Positions 38,550-48,188 of a stretch of DNA of 64,000 nucleotides are shown in pieces. Numbering within the stretch: the first letter of the stretch is position 1; each line of letters opens with the position of its first letter. Under the pieces are notes generated by a model. That model was not told where the DNA came from. It was given only the letters and a program-made list of their open reading frames with translations, and searched no databases. Position numbers and translations under genes: made by a program. Location: assembly GCA_022824315.1 (NCBI GenBank), contig JAJEAC010000165.1, forward strand, positions 37,514 to 101,513. The letters are read 5' to 3'. Source of the DNA: Silicimonas sp. (GTDB taxonomy: Bacteria > Pseudomonadota > Alphaproteobacteria > Rhodobacterales > Rhodobacteraceae).

Positions 38550-39538
38550 CCGTTTGAACGGCGCAGTCCCTTCCGGACATCGGTTTGCGCCATGCTCGGC
38601 ACACGGATCAAGGCGTTTTCCATCAGGATCTCAAACTGGTCCCAATCGTCTTCCAAAAGCTGGAGGAAGAACTTGTCCGGAATGCCGTCCATCCCCCAAG
38701 GCTTCGCGTCCGACTCGAATCCGCCCATGACCAGGCCGCCGGTTTCTTCCTTGAAATAGATATGCCCGTCGGGGTCGCGCAGAACAGGCAGATCAGGTGT
38801 CACGCCCTCAATTGTTTCGGTGGCGATGTAGAAATGTTCAGCCGAATGCAGCGGCACGTCCACACCGCACATCAGACCAACCTTTCGCGCCCACTGGCCC
38901 GCACAGTTGACGACGATCTGAGCCTTGATTGTACCTTCATCGGTGACAACGCCCGAGACGGCGCCATTCTCGGTCAGTATGTCCAGAACTTCGATACCTT
39001 AGGCGATCTGCGCACCACGCATGCGGGCACCCTTGGCAAGCGATTGGGTCAAGTCCGTGGGGTTGGCCTTGCCATCGCCGGGCATCCAAAGCCCGCCCTT
39101 GACATCTTCGACCTGCATGACGGGCCATTTGTCCTTCGCCGCATCCGGAGTGATGACATCCACGTCCACATCCACGTCCACGCCTTGCGCCCGTGCGGAC
39201 GCCGCCGTCCGCAGCAGCATCGTCATACGGTCATCAGTGCGCGCCACAGTCACCGAACCGGTCTGGGTCCACCCAGTTGCCGGCCCTGTTTCGGTCTCCA
39301 ATTCGGAATAGAGCTGCGTCGAGTACCGAAACAGGCTCGTCATCGCAGGATTTGAACGCAACTGGCCAACCAGCCCCGCTGCGTGCCGGGTTGTGCCGCA
39401 GCTCAACTGCCCCTGCTCCAGCAAGACAATGTCCGTTTTGCCAAGTTTTGCGAGGTGATATGCGACACAGCACCCTACAATGCCGCCTCCAACAATGGCG
39501 ATTTCTGCGGCTTGAGGGAGATTTTGCTGATTGTCCAC
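38507..39538 (-). pseudogene. Broken sarcosine/dimethylglycine dehydrogenase-like oxidoreductase
   Basis: The frame starts with GTG at 39538 and has a clear FAD-binding start (EIAIVGGGIVGCCVAYHLA). A TAA stop at 38999-39001 falls in the middle; the reading frame then continues without shift (Gly-Ile-Glu-Val-Leu, later HSAEHFYIATETIEGVTPDL), consistent with one GAA to TAA change. Similarity ends near 38570 after SMAQTDVRK. The rest of the oxidase domain and any folate-binding domain are missing, about half or more of the usual 800 residues. Two lesions make it non-functional. Confidence 0.85.
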
Positions 39539-40242
39539 GATGGGCGGGCTTGCTTTGATCTATACCAACACGATGAGCGCCTTGTCGAATTTCGCAATCT
39601 GAACCATCGTGGCCTACCCCGAAGAAGGCGTCGCCGCAATTCGATCTCCAAATTTCTTGACTTGCCCCGGCTCAGAAGCATCCACGTTTGATTTCCACCC
39701 CTCGAGCGGATCTTCCGCCCTCCCGCGATTCGCCGCGTACCGGCATGTTTCCGCTGTCGCGGGCGAACGGCGCAGGCATCAGGCACAGGAAGTAGTGGTT
39801 GATCAGCGCACTAGGCAGTGGAAAGCGAAATGCGTCACGCGGCGACAGAACGGGGGCATACAAAGAAAGGTTGATGCACGGAAAGCGCTCAACTTTCATC
39901 AGTTGGACGCACATGTCCTGAACGTCGGACTTTCGTGTGGAACATCCCGCGGGACGCAGATCGGCTTTCGCCCTGCTCGATCTTTCGACCGCCCAAACGT
40001 CGCCATGCCAATGCACAACGTCGTGCCGGGAGAGCGGAACATAGAAAGGTGCAGACCTTTCCTTGTAGGGATCAAAGAACGCCGAATTGCGGCAAGGAGC
40101 GTGCCATTCCCAAGTGATCCGCCAACCAGCAGGTGGTGGCAGGTCGCAGGCGCAGAACATAAAGTCGCAATTTGGCGTTCAATTGCCATCGATTCCCCAA
40201 TAGACCAGAAAGACTTGAGAATTCTTTGCGGAGCATGGGGTC
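39539..40242. other. 704-bp interval with no supported gene
   Basis: This interval runs from the pseudogene start to the corrinoid protein start. Minus-strand frames of 96 and 162 codons overlap here but have no ribosome site, signal or recognisable motif. The end nearest 40242 must contain the corrinoid gene promoter. Confidence 0.5.
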
Positions 40243-40947
40243 ATGGCAGAAGAAGACGACGACATCGTCCTGAGCGAACTCGACGACGAAGAGCTCGTCC
40301 TCCAGATGCATGACGACCTTTACGACGGCCTCAAGGAAGAGATCGAGGAAGGAACTCGAATCCTGCTTGATCGCGGCTGGATGCCCTACCGCGTCCTGAC
40401 CGAGGCCCTTGTGGGCGGTATGAAGATCGTCGGGGACGACTTCCGGGACGGAATCCTGTTCGTGCCTGAAGTGCTGCTTGCAGCCAATGCAATGAAGGCT
40501 GGCATGGCGATCCTGAAGCCGCTCCTGGCCGAGACAGGTGCTCCCAGGATGGGCAAGATGGTCATCGGAACCGTCAAAGGTGACATCCATGACATCGGCA
40601 AGAACCTGGTATCTATGATGATGGAGGGCGCCGGGTTCGAGGTCGTGGATCTCGGCATCAACAACCCTGTCGAAAACTACATCGAGACCCTTCAGGAGGA
40701 AGAGGCCGACATTCTGGGAATGTCCGCGCTTCTCACGACCACGATGCCCTACATGAAGGTCGTGATCGACACCATGGTGCAGATGGGCATCCGGGACGAC
40801 TACATCGTGCTCGTCGGCGGCGCACCCCTGAACGAGGAGTTCGGAAGAGCCATTGGAGCGGACGCATATTGCCGCGATGCAGCCGTGGCCGTCGAAACAG
40901 CGAAGGAGTTCATTGCCCGCAAGCACAACCTGAGGGCGGCGAGCTAG
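40243..40947 (+). CDS. Corrinoid (B12-binding) methyl-carrier protein
   Basis: This 234-residue protein has a four-helix cap domain (about residues 15-100, including FVPEVLLAANAM) followed by a Rossmann B12 domain. The cobalt-ligand motif is GDIHDIGKN with His116, and GMSALLTTTMPYM and VLVGGAPLNEEF follow. This is the MtbC/MttC or MetH-module type. It has no methyltransferase next to it; the homocysteine methyltransferase at 11647-12660 is a plausible partner in a split methionine synthase. Methylamine or dimethylsulfide methyl transfer are alternatives. Confidence 0.9.
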   Translation: MAEEDDDIVLSELDDEELVLQMHDDLYDGLKEEIEEGTRILLDRGWMPYRVLTEALVGGMKIVGDDFRDGILFVPEVLLAANAMKAGMAILKPLLAETGAPRMGKMVIGTVKGDIHDIGKNLVSMMMEGAGFEVVDLGINNPVENYIETLQEEEADILGMSALLTTTMPYMKVVIDTMVQMGIRDDYIVLVGGAPLNEEFGRAIGADAYCRDAAVAVETAKEFIARKHNLRAAS

Positions 40948-41018
40948 GCAAATCGGTCGCACATACCTGATCCTGCGAACGTGGATCGAACTGGACCAAA
41001 CATCTGCAAGCCTGGATA

Positions 41019-41927
41019 TCAGTAGTCCAGTTGGGCACGGGTGAGCGCCTTCCCGATCTGCGTGGCAAGCATGTGCTCTATTGGCGAAAGCGAGCGCTTT
41101 GCCGAGATCAGAATCCCAACGTTGAGGGACTTCAGAAAGTCGTTGGCCACAGGCAGGTACCGCAACGCGCCGGCATCGATTTCGTCCCTGAACCCCAGCT
41201 TGGTATAGAGCCCGATTACCTGGCCGCTTTCGATCGTCTTCTTCGCAATGGGCAGGGAATCCGTGAACACCTTCGTGGACAGGCTTGCGGTCGCACCCGC
41301 TATCGCCTCGTCCAAGAGTGAATGATGGCCCCTTCCATCGATCGACCGCACAAGCAAATAGTTCTCCAGGTCACCGATGGTGAGTTCGGTGCGTTCCGCC
41401 AAGGGATGGTCTGATCGCATCACGGCTCCGATCGGCGCCGCCTTCTCGAATATGGACCTGATGCTCGGGTGATTTTCGTTCGAGAAGGAAAGACCGATGT
41501 CAACGGTTCCTTCTGCGACTGCCTCAACGATCTCGTCGGGTTGGCCGGTCGTCACCGAATACGTTACGCCTGGATAGTCAGCGGAAAACTCTCGCAGAAC
41601 ATCTGGCACCAATCCCAGCGCGGCAGAGTCGATGACCATCAACTGGATGTGCCCGCTTCGGGCGGAACGGATGTCGTCCACGACAGCGCGAAGCTGCTCG
41701 AAGTCGTAAAGGGTCTTCCGGCAGTGTTCCACGACGATGGAACCTGCTGCCGTCAAGACCACGCCGTCGGATGTGCGGTCCAAAAGCTTGACGCCTAGGT
41801 CCCGTTCAACATCCATCAGCTTCCGCGTGACCGTTGTCGAGCACACGTTGAGGACGGCCGCCGCCTTGCGAATCGAGCCCTGACGCGCAACGGCGTCAAA
41901 ATACCCGAGGAACTTTGAGTGAATCAT
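41019..41927 (-). CDS. LysR-family regulator of the importer C island
   Basis: This 302-residue protein has an N-terminal HTH (AAAVLNVCSTTVTRKLMD) and LysR effector domain from about residue 90. It diverges from the importer C operon over 134 bases that hold a pair of 9-base direct repeats. It probably controls that operon in response to the imported compound. Confidence 0.92.
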   Translation of the reverse strand: MIHSKFLGYFDAVARQGSIRKAAAVLNVCSTTVTRKLMDVERDLGVKLLDRTSDGVVLTAAGSIVVEHCRKTLYDFEQLRAVVDDIRSARSGHIQLMVIDSAALGLVPDVLREFSADYPGVTYSVTTGQPDEIVEAVAEGTVDIGLSFSNENHPSIRSIFEKAAPIGAVMRSDHPLAERTELTIGDLENYLLVRSIDGRGHHSLLDEAIAGATASLSTKVFTDSLPIAKKTIESGQVIGLYTKLGFRDEIDAGALRYLPVANDFLKSLNVGILISAKRSLSPIEHMLATQIGKALTRAQLDY

Positions 41928-41960
41928 TTGGACATCCGACTTCAGCTACTGATGCAAAAA

Positions 41961-42000
41961 ATGCACTGCCATGCTGCATATACAAAAAAACATGCACTGC
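41961..42000. promoter_or_regulatory. Paired ATGCACTGC direct repeats, likely operator
   Basis: ATGCACTGC occurs at 41961-41969 and 41992-42000, start to start 31 bases, about three helix turns, in the divergent LysR/importer C promoter region. The region between is A-rich. Binding by the LysR protein is inferred from spacing and position. Confidence 0.5.
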
Positions 42001-42061
42001 TAGCCTTCTTCATGTCAATGGTCGCCTGCAAAGCGACCGCCGAACAGAAGGGGACCTCAAG

Positions 42062-43102
42062 ATGGCGAATTCGCAGGACATGATTGAACGCAGACGCGTG
42101 CTGGGCGGGCTGGCTGCACTGGGTGGTCTGACGGGTGCCGGGACATTCATCTCGGTGACCCCTGGGCACGCGGCTGATGCCTACAAGATCCGGTTGCAGC
42201 TTGGCTGGCTGGCATCGAACGGCATTCTCGGCGAAGTGGCGGCCGACAGGCTGGGCTATTTCGCTGACGAAGGGCTGGAGCTGGAAATCGTGCCCGGCGG
42301 CCCGAACATCGACGGGGTCGCGGCCGTTGCGTCCGGCGCAAACAACTTCGGTTCCATTTCCTCCAGCCCGTCATTGATGCTTGCCCGCTCGGCAGGCATC
42401 CCGGTGAAGTGCGTCGCCGCTGGCTATCAGCAGCATCCGTTCACGTATTTCTCACTGGAGCGGGCGCCGGTTCGCGTGCCCGCTGACCTTGTCGGGAAAA
42501 AGGTGGCGACGCAGGGAACCGCCCGGATCCTGTTGCGGGCGCTTCTCGCCAAGAACGGCATTTCCGAGGACAGCATCGAGGTTTCTGTCATGGGAGGCGA
42601 CATGGGACCGCTCATGACCGGACAGGTAGATGTCGTTACCGGCTGGAAGACCAATGTGAACGCGCTGTCGATCCTTGGAGACGAAAGGGTCGACATGGCG
42701 CTCTGGGACACCGGAATTCAGCTTTATGCAAACCCGTACTACACCACGGACTCGGTGCTCTCGGAGAACCGTGACAGGGTGGAGGCGACCATCCGCGCGA
42801 TCGCACGCGGGTGGGGCTGGGTCCACGACAATCCGGAAGGTGCAGTTGACTACCTGGTCGAGCGGTATCCCAATCTTGACCGCGATTCAGAACTCAAGGC
42901 CGTTGACCTCGTGATCGGCTATTCCTTCAATGACAAAACGGCAGCGAACGGTTGGGGATCCATGACCCGCGAGAACTGGCAGGCACAGATCGACATCTAC
43001 AATCAGCTGGGACAGTTTGCGAACGGAGTGCCTGAACTTGAGGGCGTCATGACGCTGGAAATCCTTGAGGCCACCGCGGATGCGCGGCCGAAGCTCGGGT
43101 AG
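42062..43102 (+). CDS. ABC importer C: Tat-exported substrate-binding protein
   Basis: This 346-residue NMT1/THI5-type binding protein has a twin-arginine signal (ERRRVLGGLAALGG). Mature part: LGWLASNGILGEVAAD, GGPN, GWGWVHDNP and a C-terminal RPKLG shared with the importer B protein. The start at 42062 follows AAGGGG. It is the first gene of the long island to guanine deaminase, so its ligand is probably the island's substrate, possibly a purine-like or other N-heterocycle. Confidence 0.9.
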   Translation: MANSQDMIERRRVLGGLAALGGLTGAGTFISVTPGHAADAYKIRLQLGWLASNGILGEVAADRLGYFADEGLELEIVPGGPNIDGVAAVASGANNFGSISSSPSLMLARSAGIPVKCVAAGYQQHPFTYFSLERAPVRVPADLVGKKVATQGTARILLRALLAKNGISEDSIEVSVMGGDMGPLMTGQVDVVTGWKTNVNALSILGDERVDMALWDTGIQLYANPYYTTDSVLSENRDRVEATIRAIARGWGWVHDNPEGAVDYLVERYPNLDRDSELKAVDLVIGYSFNDKTAANGWGSMTRENWQAQIDIYNQLGQFANGVPELEGVMTLEILEATADARPKLG

Positions 43103-43104
43103 CC

Positions 43105-43899
43105 TTGGTGAGCGTTGCTGATCCTGCAGGCACTGCGCGCGACTACGCGGCGGTCCTGCGCAATGCGGTGGTGCGTTTCGGCAGCTTCACTGCACTGCAG
43201 GACATCAGCCTTGAACTGGAACAAGGCGCTTTCTGGACGATTCTTGGTCCCTCGGGCTGCGGAAAGTCGACAATGCTGCGCCTTGTTTCCGACCTCGTTC
43301 CGGCTGCGTCAGGCGAGGTCTCCATTTTGGGCAAGTCGACGGAAGAGGCGCGCCTCGCGCGCGAGTTCGCTTTCGTCTTTCAGGACGCGACTCTCCTCCC
43401 ATGGCGAACAGCTCTGAAGAATGTCGAATTGCCCTTGGAGATCGGCCGCCGGCGAAACATCAGGATCCCCGTCAGCGACCGATCACCCAAGGAGCTTCTG
43501 GCGCTTGTGGGCCTGCAAGGTCGAGAGGACGCACTGCCCCGTGAGCTTTCCGGCGGCATGCGGCAGCGCGTGGCGATCGCACGCGCACTTGTTTGCCAGC
43601 CCAAGCTGCTTCTGATGGATGAGCCATTCGGCGCGCTTGACGAGATGACGCGCGATCACTTGAACCTGCAGCTTCTCCAGATCTGGGAGGAAACCGGCGT
43701 GACGATCCTGTTCGTCACCCATTCCATTCCGGAAGCCGTCTTCCTTGGACAGAAGGTCCTGATGCTGGGGACGAACCCCGGTCGGCTAAGGGAAATCGTT
43801 GACATCGACATCCCCTCACCCAGGGCCATCAAGGTCCGCGACACACAGGAATTCACCAAGTACACGGCCTATTTGCGCCGGCTGCTGGAGGCAGACTGA
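43105..43899 (+). CDS. ABC importer C: ATPase
   Basis: This 264-residue ATPase has Walker A GPSGCGKST, FQDATLLPWRT Q-loop, LSGGMRQRVAIARAL signature and LLMDEPFGALD Walker B. It begins with TTG (43105) or GTG (43108), no strong ribosome site, 2-5 bases after the binding protein. It closely matches the importer B ATPase. Confidence 0.93.
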   Translation: MVSVADPAGTARDYAAVLRNAVVRFGSFTALQDISLELEQGAFWTILGPSGCGKSTMLRLVSDLVPAASGEVSILGKSTEEARLAREFAFVFQDATLLPWRTALKNVELPLEIGRRRNIRIPVSDRSPKELLALVGLQGREDALPRELSGGMRQRVAIARALVCQPKLLLMDEPFGALDEMTRDHLNLQLLQIWEETGVTILFVTHSIPEAVFLGQKVLMLGTNPGRLREIVDIDIPSPRAIKVRDTQEFTKYTAYLRRLLEAD

Positions 43900-44822
43900 T
43901 GTCTGGAGCGGACCGCAGCGATTCGCCGCCTCCCGAAACAAGTGCGGACAACCGGAAGTTCCGGCGTTGGTTCAGCCCAACATTCTTGATGGTTACGGTT
44001 CGCGGACGCTCCGGCGGCATTGTCATGCCGCAAAGAGATGCCGACCGACTTCCTCGACAGACAGGCGTGGCCGCCTCCGCCCGCCGACGTCTGCTGGGAC
44101 ATGCCATCCCGGTCGGCACCGCGATAGGCCTCTTCCTGATCTGGGAAGCCGGAGTCCGCATGTTCCAGGTGCCGACCTACATTGCGCCGGCCCCCAGTGA
44201 CGTGGGCCGGACGATGGTCGAGCAGTGGCCTCTATTGTTGAGAAACTTCTGGCCCACCTTCTACGAGAGCATCATGGGATTCCTGTTCGGAAACATGGCT
44301 GCAATCCTGATCGCGGTCGCCTTCGTGCACAGCCGAACCGTCGAAAGGGCGTTCTTTCCGATCGCCGTTTTCGTCAACACGATCCCGATTCTCGCCATCG
44401 CACCGATCCTCGTGCTGATCTTTGGCGCCGGACTTACGGCGAAAGTCGTGATTGCCGCGCTGATCTGCTTCTTCCCGACGCTGGTGAACATGGTGCGTGG
44501 CCTGCAGGCAGTCAGCCCGGAGACGCTCGAACTGGCGCGGATCCTGTCGGCATCGAAATCCGAAGTCTTCTGGAAGATCCGCCTGCCGTCTTCGCTGCCG
44601 TTCCTCTTCTCCGCGCTGAAGATCGCCGCGACGACCTGCGTCATCGGAGCGATCGTCGGCGAATGGATCGGTGCAAACCTGGGCCTTGGAGCGCTGATCA
44701 TCGACAGCACGTTCAACTTCCGGTCATCGCTTCTCTACGCGACGGTCTTCCTGTCGTCCGGGCTGTCCGTGATGCTCTTCGCCTTGGTGACCATCGCCGA
44801 GAAACTGGTGGTGCGCTGGTAG
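43899..44822 (+). CDS. ABC importer C: permease
   Basis: This 307-residue permease has six or so membrane segments after a hydrophilic N-terminal extension of about 70 residues that the importer B permease lacks. The ATG at 43899 overlaps the ATPase stop by one base and has GGAGG 7 bases upstream, which supports the long form; an internal ATG at 44025 has none. FVNTIPILAIAPILVLIFGA matches the importer B permease. Confidence 0.92.
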   Translation: MSGADRSDSPPPETSADNRKFRRWFSPTFLMVTVRGRSGGIVMPQRDADRLPRQTGVAASARRRLLGHAIPVGTAIGLFLIWEAGVRMFQVPTYIAPAPSDVGRTMVEQWPLLLRNFWPTFYESIMGFLFGNMAAILIAVAFVHSRTVERAFFPIAVFVNTIPILAIAPILVLIFGAGLTAKVVIAALICFFPTLVNMVRGLQAVSPETLELARILSASKSEVFWKIRLPSSLPFLFSALKIAATTCVIGAIVGEWIGANLGLGALIIDSTFNFRSSLLYATVFLSSGLSVMLFALVTIAEKLVVRW

Positions 44823-44860
44823 GCGCCGAGCCGACGAATCGTGAACGAGGGAGCATACCA

Positions 44861-46228
44861 ATGACGCAACGAGAGAACACCCTGCAACAGATCGACGGAG
44901 AGCAGCTTCCCGTCGTGGACGATACGGATGTCCTGGTGGTCGGAGGCGGGTCAGCCGGCGTGTGTGCCGCTGCATCCGCCGCCAGGAACGGCGCCCGCGT
45001 CACGCTGCTGGAACGCTATCACCACCTGGGCGGGATGGCATCGGGCGGCATGGTGCTGGTCCTTGACGACATGGTCAACGAAGGAAACGAAATCGTCACC
45101 ACGGGCCTCGTGACCGAATTCGTGGAGCGCATGGAGCGTCAGGACGCCGCGGTCTATCCGCCGCCTGAGGATTGCCAGACCAACTGGGAAATGTGGCGGA
45201 AGTGGTCGCGTTGGGGCTGCATAGACTTCCACAAGGCCGGCATGCCGCAGCCGATCATCCACGCGGTGGCGTTTGATCCCGACGCGTGGAAGCGGGTGAG
45301 CCTGGACATCGTCCGGGAAACGGGTGTCAATCTCAGGCTGCATTCCTGGTTTTCCGACGCGCTCGTCGCCGACCGCCGGATCGGAGGCGTGATTGTCCAG
45401 ACCAAGACCGGTCGCCAGGTCATTCGCGCGGCCGTTGTGGTCGATGCAACCGGCGATCTGGATGTCGGCATTGCCGCCGGCGCATCCCATGTCGAAGGCC
45501 AATACATCGTGACGACCGTGTTCCGGCTTTGCGACGTGGACACCGACAGGGCGGAGGCGTTCGAATACGCCAATCCCGAAGAGTACAAAAAGCTCGACCG
45601 CGCCGCACGGCGGGAAATCGGCGGAGCCTGGGGCATGTGGTGGCTGAAGACCCCGTTGCCGGGTGTCGTCTGGTGCAACTGTCCGCACATGCCCGGATAC
45701 GACGGCATCTCGGTCGAGCACATGGTTGCGGCCGAGCATGAAGGCCGCGATCGCATGATGAATCTCCTGAAATTCGCCCGTGCAAACCTGCCGGGATTCG
45801 AGAACGCCAAGATGCTGGGGGCGGCGGAGCAAATGGGCATACGCCAGACCCGTCTGCTTCAGGGCGAGTACGTAGTGACAAAGGATGACATCGCGTCGCG
45901 ACGCCATTTCCGGGACACGGTCTGTCGCGGACGGGACTACTACACGCCTTACCGTGCCTTGCTGCCCAAGGGCATTGACAACCTGATCGTGGCGGGCCGC
46001 CACTACTCGGTCGAAAGCGAAGCCCAGAAGCTCTCGCGCGAGATTCCGCCCTGCATGGCGCAAGGCGAGGCCGCAGGGATCGCAGCGGCGCTGGCGATCA
46101 AGGGAGACACGGCACTGCGACGCGTGAACTATCGCGACATCCAGAAGAGGATGCGGGCTCAGGGCGCCGACCCGGGCGACATCCCTTCCCCGAACGCGTT
46201 GGTCGAAGAACCAATGGTGGCAAAATGA
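44861..46228 (+). CDS. FAD-dependent oxidoreductase (FAD_oxidored, PF12831 type)
   Basis: This 455-residue flavoprotein has DVLVVGGGSAGVCAAASAARNG (GxGxxG nucleotide motif), ERYHHLGGMASGG, VVVDATGDLD and a C-terminal EIPPCMAQGEAAGIAAALA block. These mark the PF12831 FAD-dependent oxidoreductases, which act on varied acids and heterocycles. GAGGGAG precedes the ATG at 44861; upstream frame is the permease shadow. It is followed by ATGA overlap to the CoA-transferase. The natural electron partner could be the ferredoxin at 48189. Confidence 0.85.
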   Translation: MTQRENTLQQIDGEQLPVVDDTDVLVVGGGSAGVCAAASAARNGARVTLLERYHHLGGMASGGMVLVLDDMVNEGNEIVTTGLVTEFVERMERQDAAVYPPPEDCQTNWEMWRKWSRWGCIDFHKAGMPQPIIHAVAFDPDAWKRVSLDIVRETGVNLRLHSWFSDALVADRRIGGVIVQTKTGRQVIRAAVVVDATGDLDVGIAAGASHVEGQYIVTTVFRLCDVDTDRAEAFEYANPEEYKKLDRAARREIGGAWGMWWLKTPLPGVVWCNCPHMPGYDGISVEHMVAAEHEGRDRMMNLLKFARANLPGFENAKMLGAAEQMGIRQTRLLQGEYVVTKDDIASRRHFRDTVCRGRDYYTPYRALLPKGIDNLIVAGRHYSVESEAQKLSREIPPCMAQGEAAGIAAALAIKGDTALRRVNYRDIQKRMRAQGADPGDIPSPNALVEEPMVAK

Positions 46229-47412
46229 AGACCCTGCCCGATGCAAGCGCTCGCTTGCTTCCCTTGAGCGGCGTGCGCGTCATTGACTTCACCCAGGTAA
46301 TGCTGGGACCGTGCGCAACGCAGATGCTGGGCGATTTCGGCGCAGACGTGATCAAGATCGAACGTCAAGGTTCGGGCGACCTTTCGCGCCAGTTCTTCGG
46401 CGGCGTGTCAAAGGAAGATCAGAACAACGTTGTCTTCGGCTCGCTCAACCGCAACAAGCGATCGGTTGTGATCAACATGAAGTCAGACGCGGGGCGGAAA
46501 GCAATCCATGAACTCGTGCAGACTGCGGACGTTGTCGTCGACAACTTCCGGGCCGGAGTCATGGAGAGACTCGGCCTGGGCTACGAGACTCTCAGCGCAA
46601 TCAACCCAGGCATCATCTGCGCTTCCGGGACGGGATTTGGCTCGACCGGTCCTTATGCGCACAAGGGCGGGCAGGACGTGCTCGCCCAGGCACTGACCGG
46701 CGTGATGGAAAAGACCTCGGACCCCTCGGTACCGCGTTCGATCTATCCCACTACGCTCTGCGACTACACGGCCGGGATGCATCTTGTCCAAGGCGTGCTG
46801 GCCGCGCTTCTTCAGCGAGAACGGACCGGCCGCGGCCAGAAGGTCCAGGTCTCGCTCTACGACAGCATGATCGCGATGCAGATGCAGGAAGCCGCGCAAT
46901 GGAACGCGCATGGCGAAGTCCTGAACTGGGCCGCAATGCCCCTGACAGGACTGTTTGAAACTATGGACGGTGCGCTCGTCATCGTTGGCGCATTCAAGGC
47001 AAATCCATTGCAGGACATATGCAGCGCGCTCGGTATCGACGACCTTTCCCCGGAATATCCGGACCTGGCAAGCCACAGGAAAGCGAAGGCGCATCTCCAC
47101 AAGCGCTTCCAGTCGGCTCTGGCAACAAACACGACGGAGCATTGGCTGGGAAGGCTTGAGGAACATGATCTGCTCTGCGCGCCGGTGCGTGATCTCGGGG
47201 CAGCGCTTGACGACCCGCAAACCGCAATCAACGAGATGCTGATCTCCATCCAGACGCACTGCCATGGACCGGTGAATTTCGTCGGATCGCCCGTGCACCT
47301 GAGTGATGCTCCGTTGATCGTTCGACACAAGCCGCCGCTTCTTGGAGAGCACACGGACGACGTTCTGGAAGAGCTGGCGACGATTGCTCATGCAAGGGAC
47401 CTTGCCCAATGA
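46225..47412 (+). CDS. CaiB/BaiF (family III) CoA-transferase
   Basis: This 395-residue class III CoA-transferase moves CoA from a donor thioester (such as succinyl-CoA) to an acid. It has the N-terminal GVRVIDFTQVMLGPCATQ, FGADVIKIE and the catalytic Asp region LCDYTAGM near residue 180. Overlaps both neighbours by four bases. It implies that a carboxylic acid intermediate is activated in this pathway. Confidence 0.92.
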   Translation: MKTLPDASARLLPLSGVRVIDFTQVMLGPCATQMLGDFGADVIKIERQGSGDLSRQFFGGVSKEDQNNVVFGSLNRNKRSVVINMKSDAGRKAIHELVQTADVVVDNFRAGVMERLGLGYETLSAINPGIICASGTGFGSTGPYAHKGGQDVLAQALTGVMEKTSDPSVPRSIYPTTLCDYTAGMHLVQGVLAALLQRERTGRGQKVQVSLYDSMIAMQMQEAAQWNAHGEVLNWAAMPLTGLFETMDGALVIVGAFKANPLQDICSALGIDDLSPEYPDLASHRKAKAHLHKRFQSALATNTTEHWLGRLEEHDLLCAPVRDLGAALDDPQTAINEMLISIQTHCHGPVNFVGSPVHLSDAPLIVRHKPPLLGEHTDDVLEELATIAHARDLAQ

Positions 47413-48185
47413 GCATTGAACTGGATATTTCCAGCCACGTTGCCCGCGTGACAATCAATCGCCCGGAACGCATGAACGCGATTGACCGGGCGGCGGCGGA
47501 CAGTCTTGCCGCAATCTGGGACGAGATCGAAGGGAATGCCGACATCCGTTGCGTCATACTGACCGGTGCTGGCGACAAGGCGTTCTCCGCCGGAGCCGAC
47601 CTCAAGGATGCCGGCGGACCGAACGGCGTGGCGTATTGGCGAAAGACAATCGAGGACCAATTCCGCGACATATCGCTGAGAGCATCAATGTCCGTGCCCG
47701 TGATCGCTCGCGTCAACGGCCTGGCTCTGGGCGGGGGATTCGAGATGGTGCTCGGATGCGACATCGTCATCGCGTCCGAGACGGCTTCGTTTGCATTGCC
47801 GGAGGCGAAGGTCGGGCGCGTCCCACTCGACGGCGGCATGGTGATGCTGCCAAGAGTCCTGCCCCGCAACATTGCTTTGGGGATGATGTTAACCGGCCGG
47901 CGCGCCTCCGCAAGGGAAATGGCCGCCCTCGGAGTGGTGAATGCCGTCGTTCGTCCTGACGACCTGGACGCTGAAACCGAGCGTTGGGTTGCGGATGTCC
48001 TCTCCTGCGCGCCTCTGAGCTTGAAAGCGATCAAGGCCGTGGTCCGCAGGACGGCACATTTGCCGGTCCACGAAGCCTACACACGTCACAGCGACGAGTT
48101 GCTGAATGCGCTTTCGTCGGAGGACGCCATCGAGGGAGTGGTGGCGTTTCGGGAGAAGCGGACACCGATCTGGCGCGGAAGGTAG
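47409..48185 (+). CDS. Enoyl-CoA hydratase/isomerase family protein
   Basis: This 258-residue crotonase-fold protein has both glutamates of hydratases: one in LALGGGFEMVLGCDI and one in FALPEAKVGRVP. The oxyanion-hole GADLKD region is present. It would hydrate, isomerise or cleave the CoA ester made by the preceding transferase. Substrate not known. Confidence 0.92.
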   Translation: MSIELDISSHVARVTINRPERMNAIDRAAADSLAAIWDEIEGNADIRCVILTGAGDKAFSAGADLKDAGGPNGVAYWRKTIEDQFRDISLRASMSVPVIARVNGLALGGGFEMVLGCDIVIASETASFALPEAKVGRVPLDGGMVMLPRVLPRNIALGMMLTGRRASAREMAALGVVNAVVRPDDLDAETERWVADVLSCAPLSLKAIKAVVRRTAHLPVHEAYTRHSDELLNALSSEDAIEGVVAFREKRTPIWRGR

Positions 48186-48188
48186 GAC

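Noticed and set aside
39672..40160. 162-codon minus frame near the corrinoid gene
   Set aside because: No ribosome site or family feature; high Arg, Pro and Cys content typical of non-coding GC-rich DNA.
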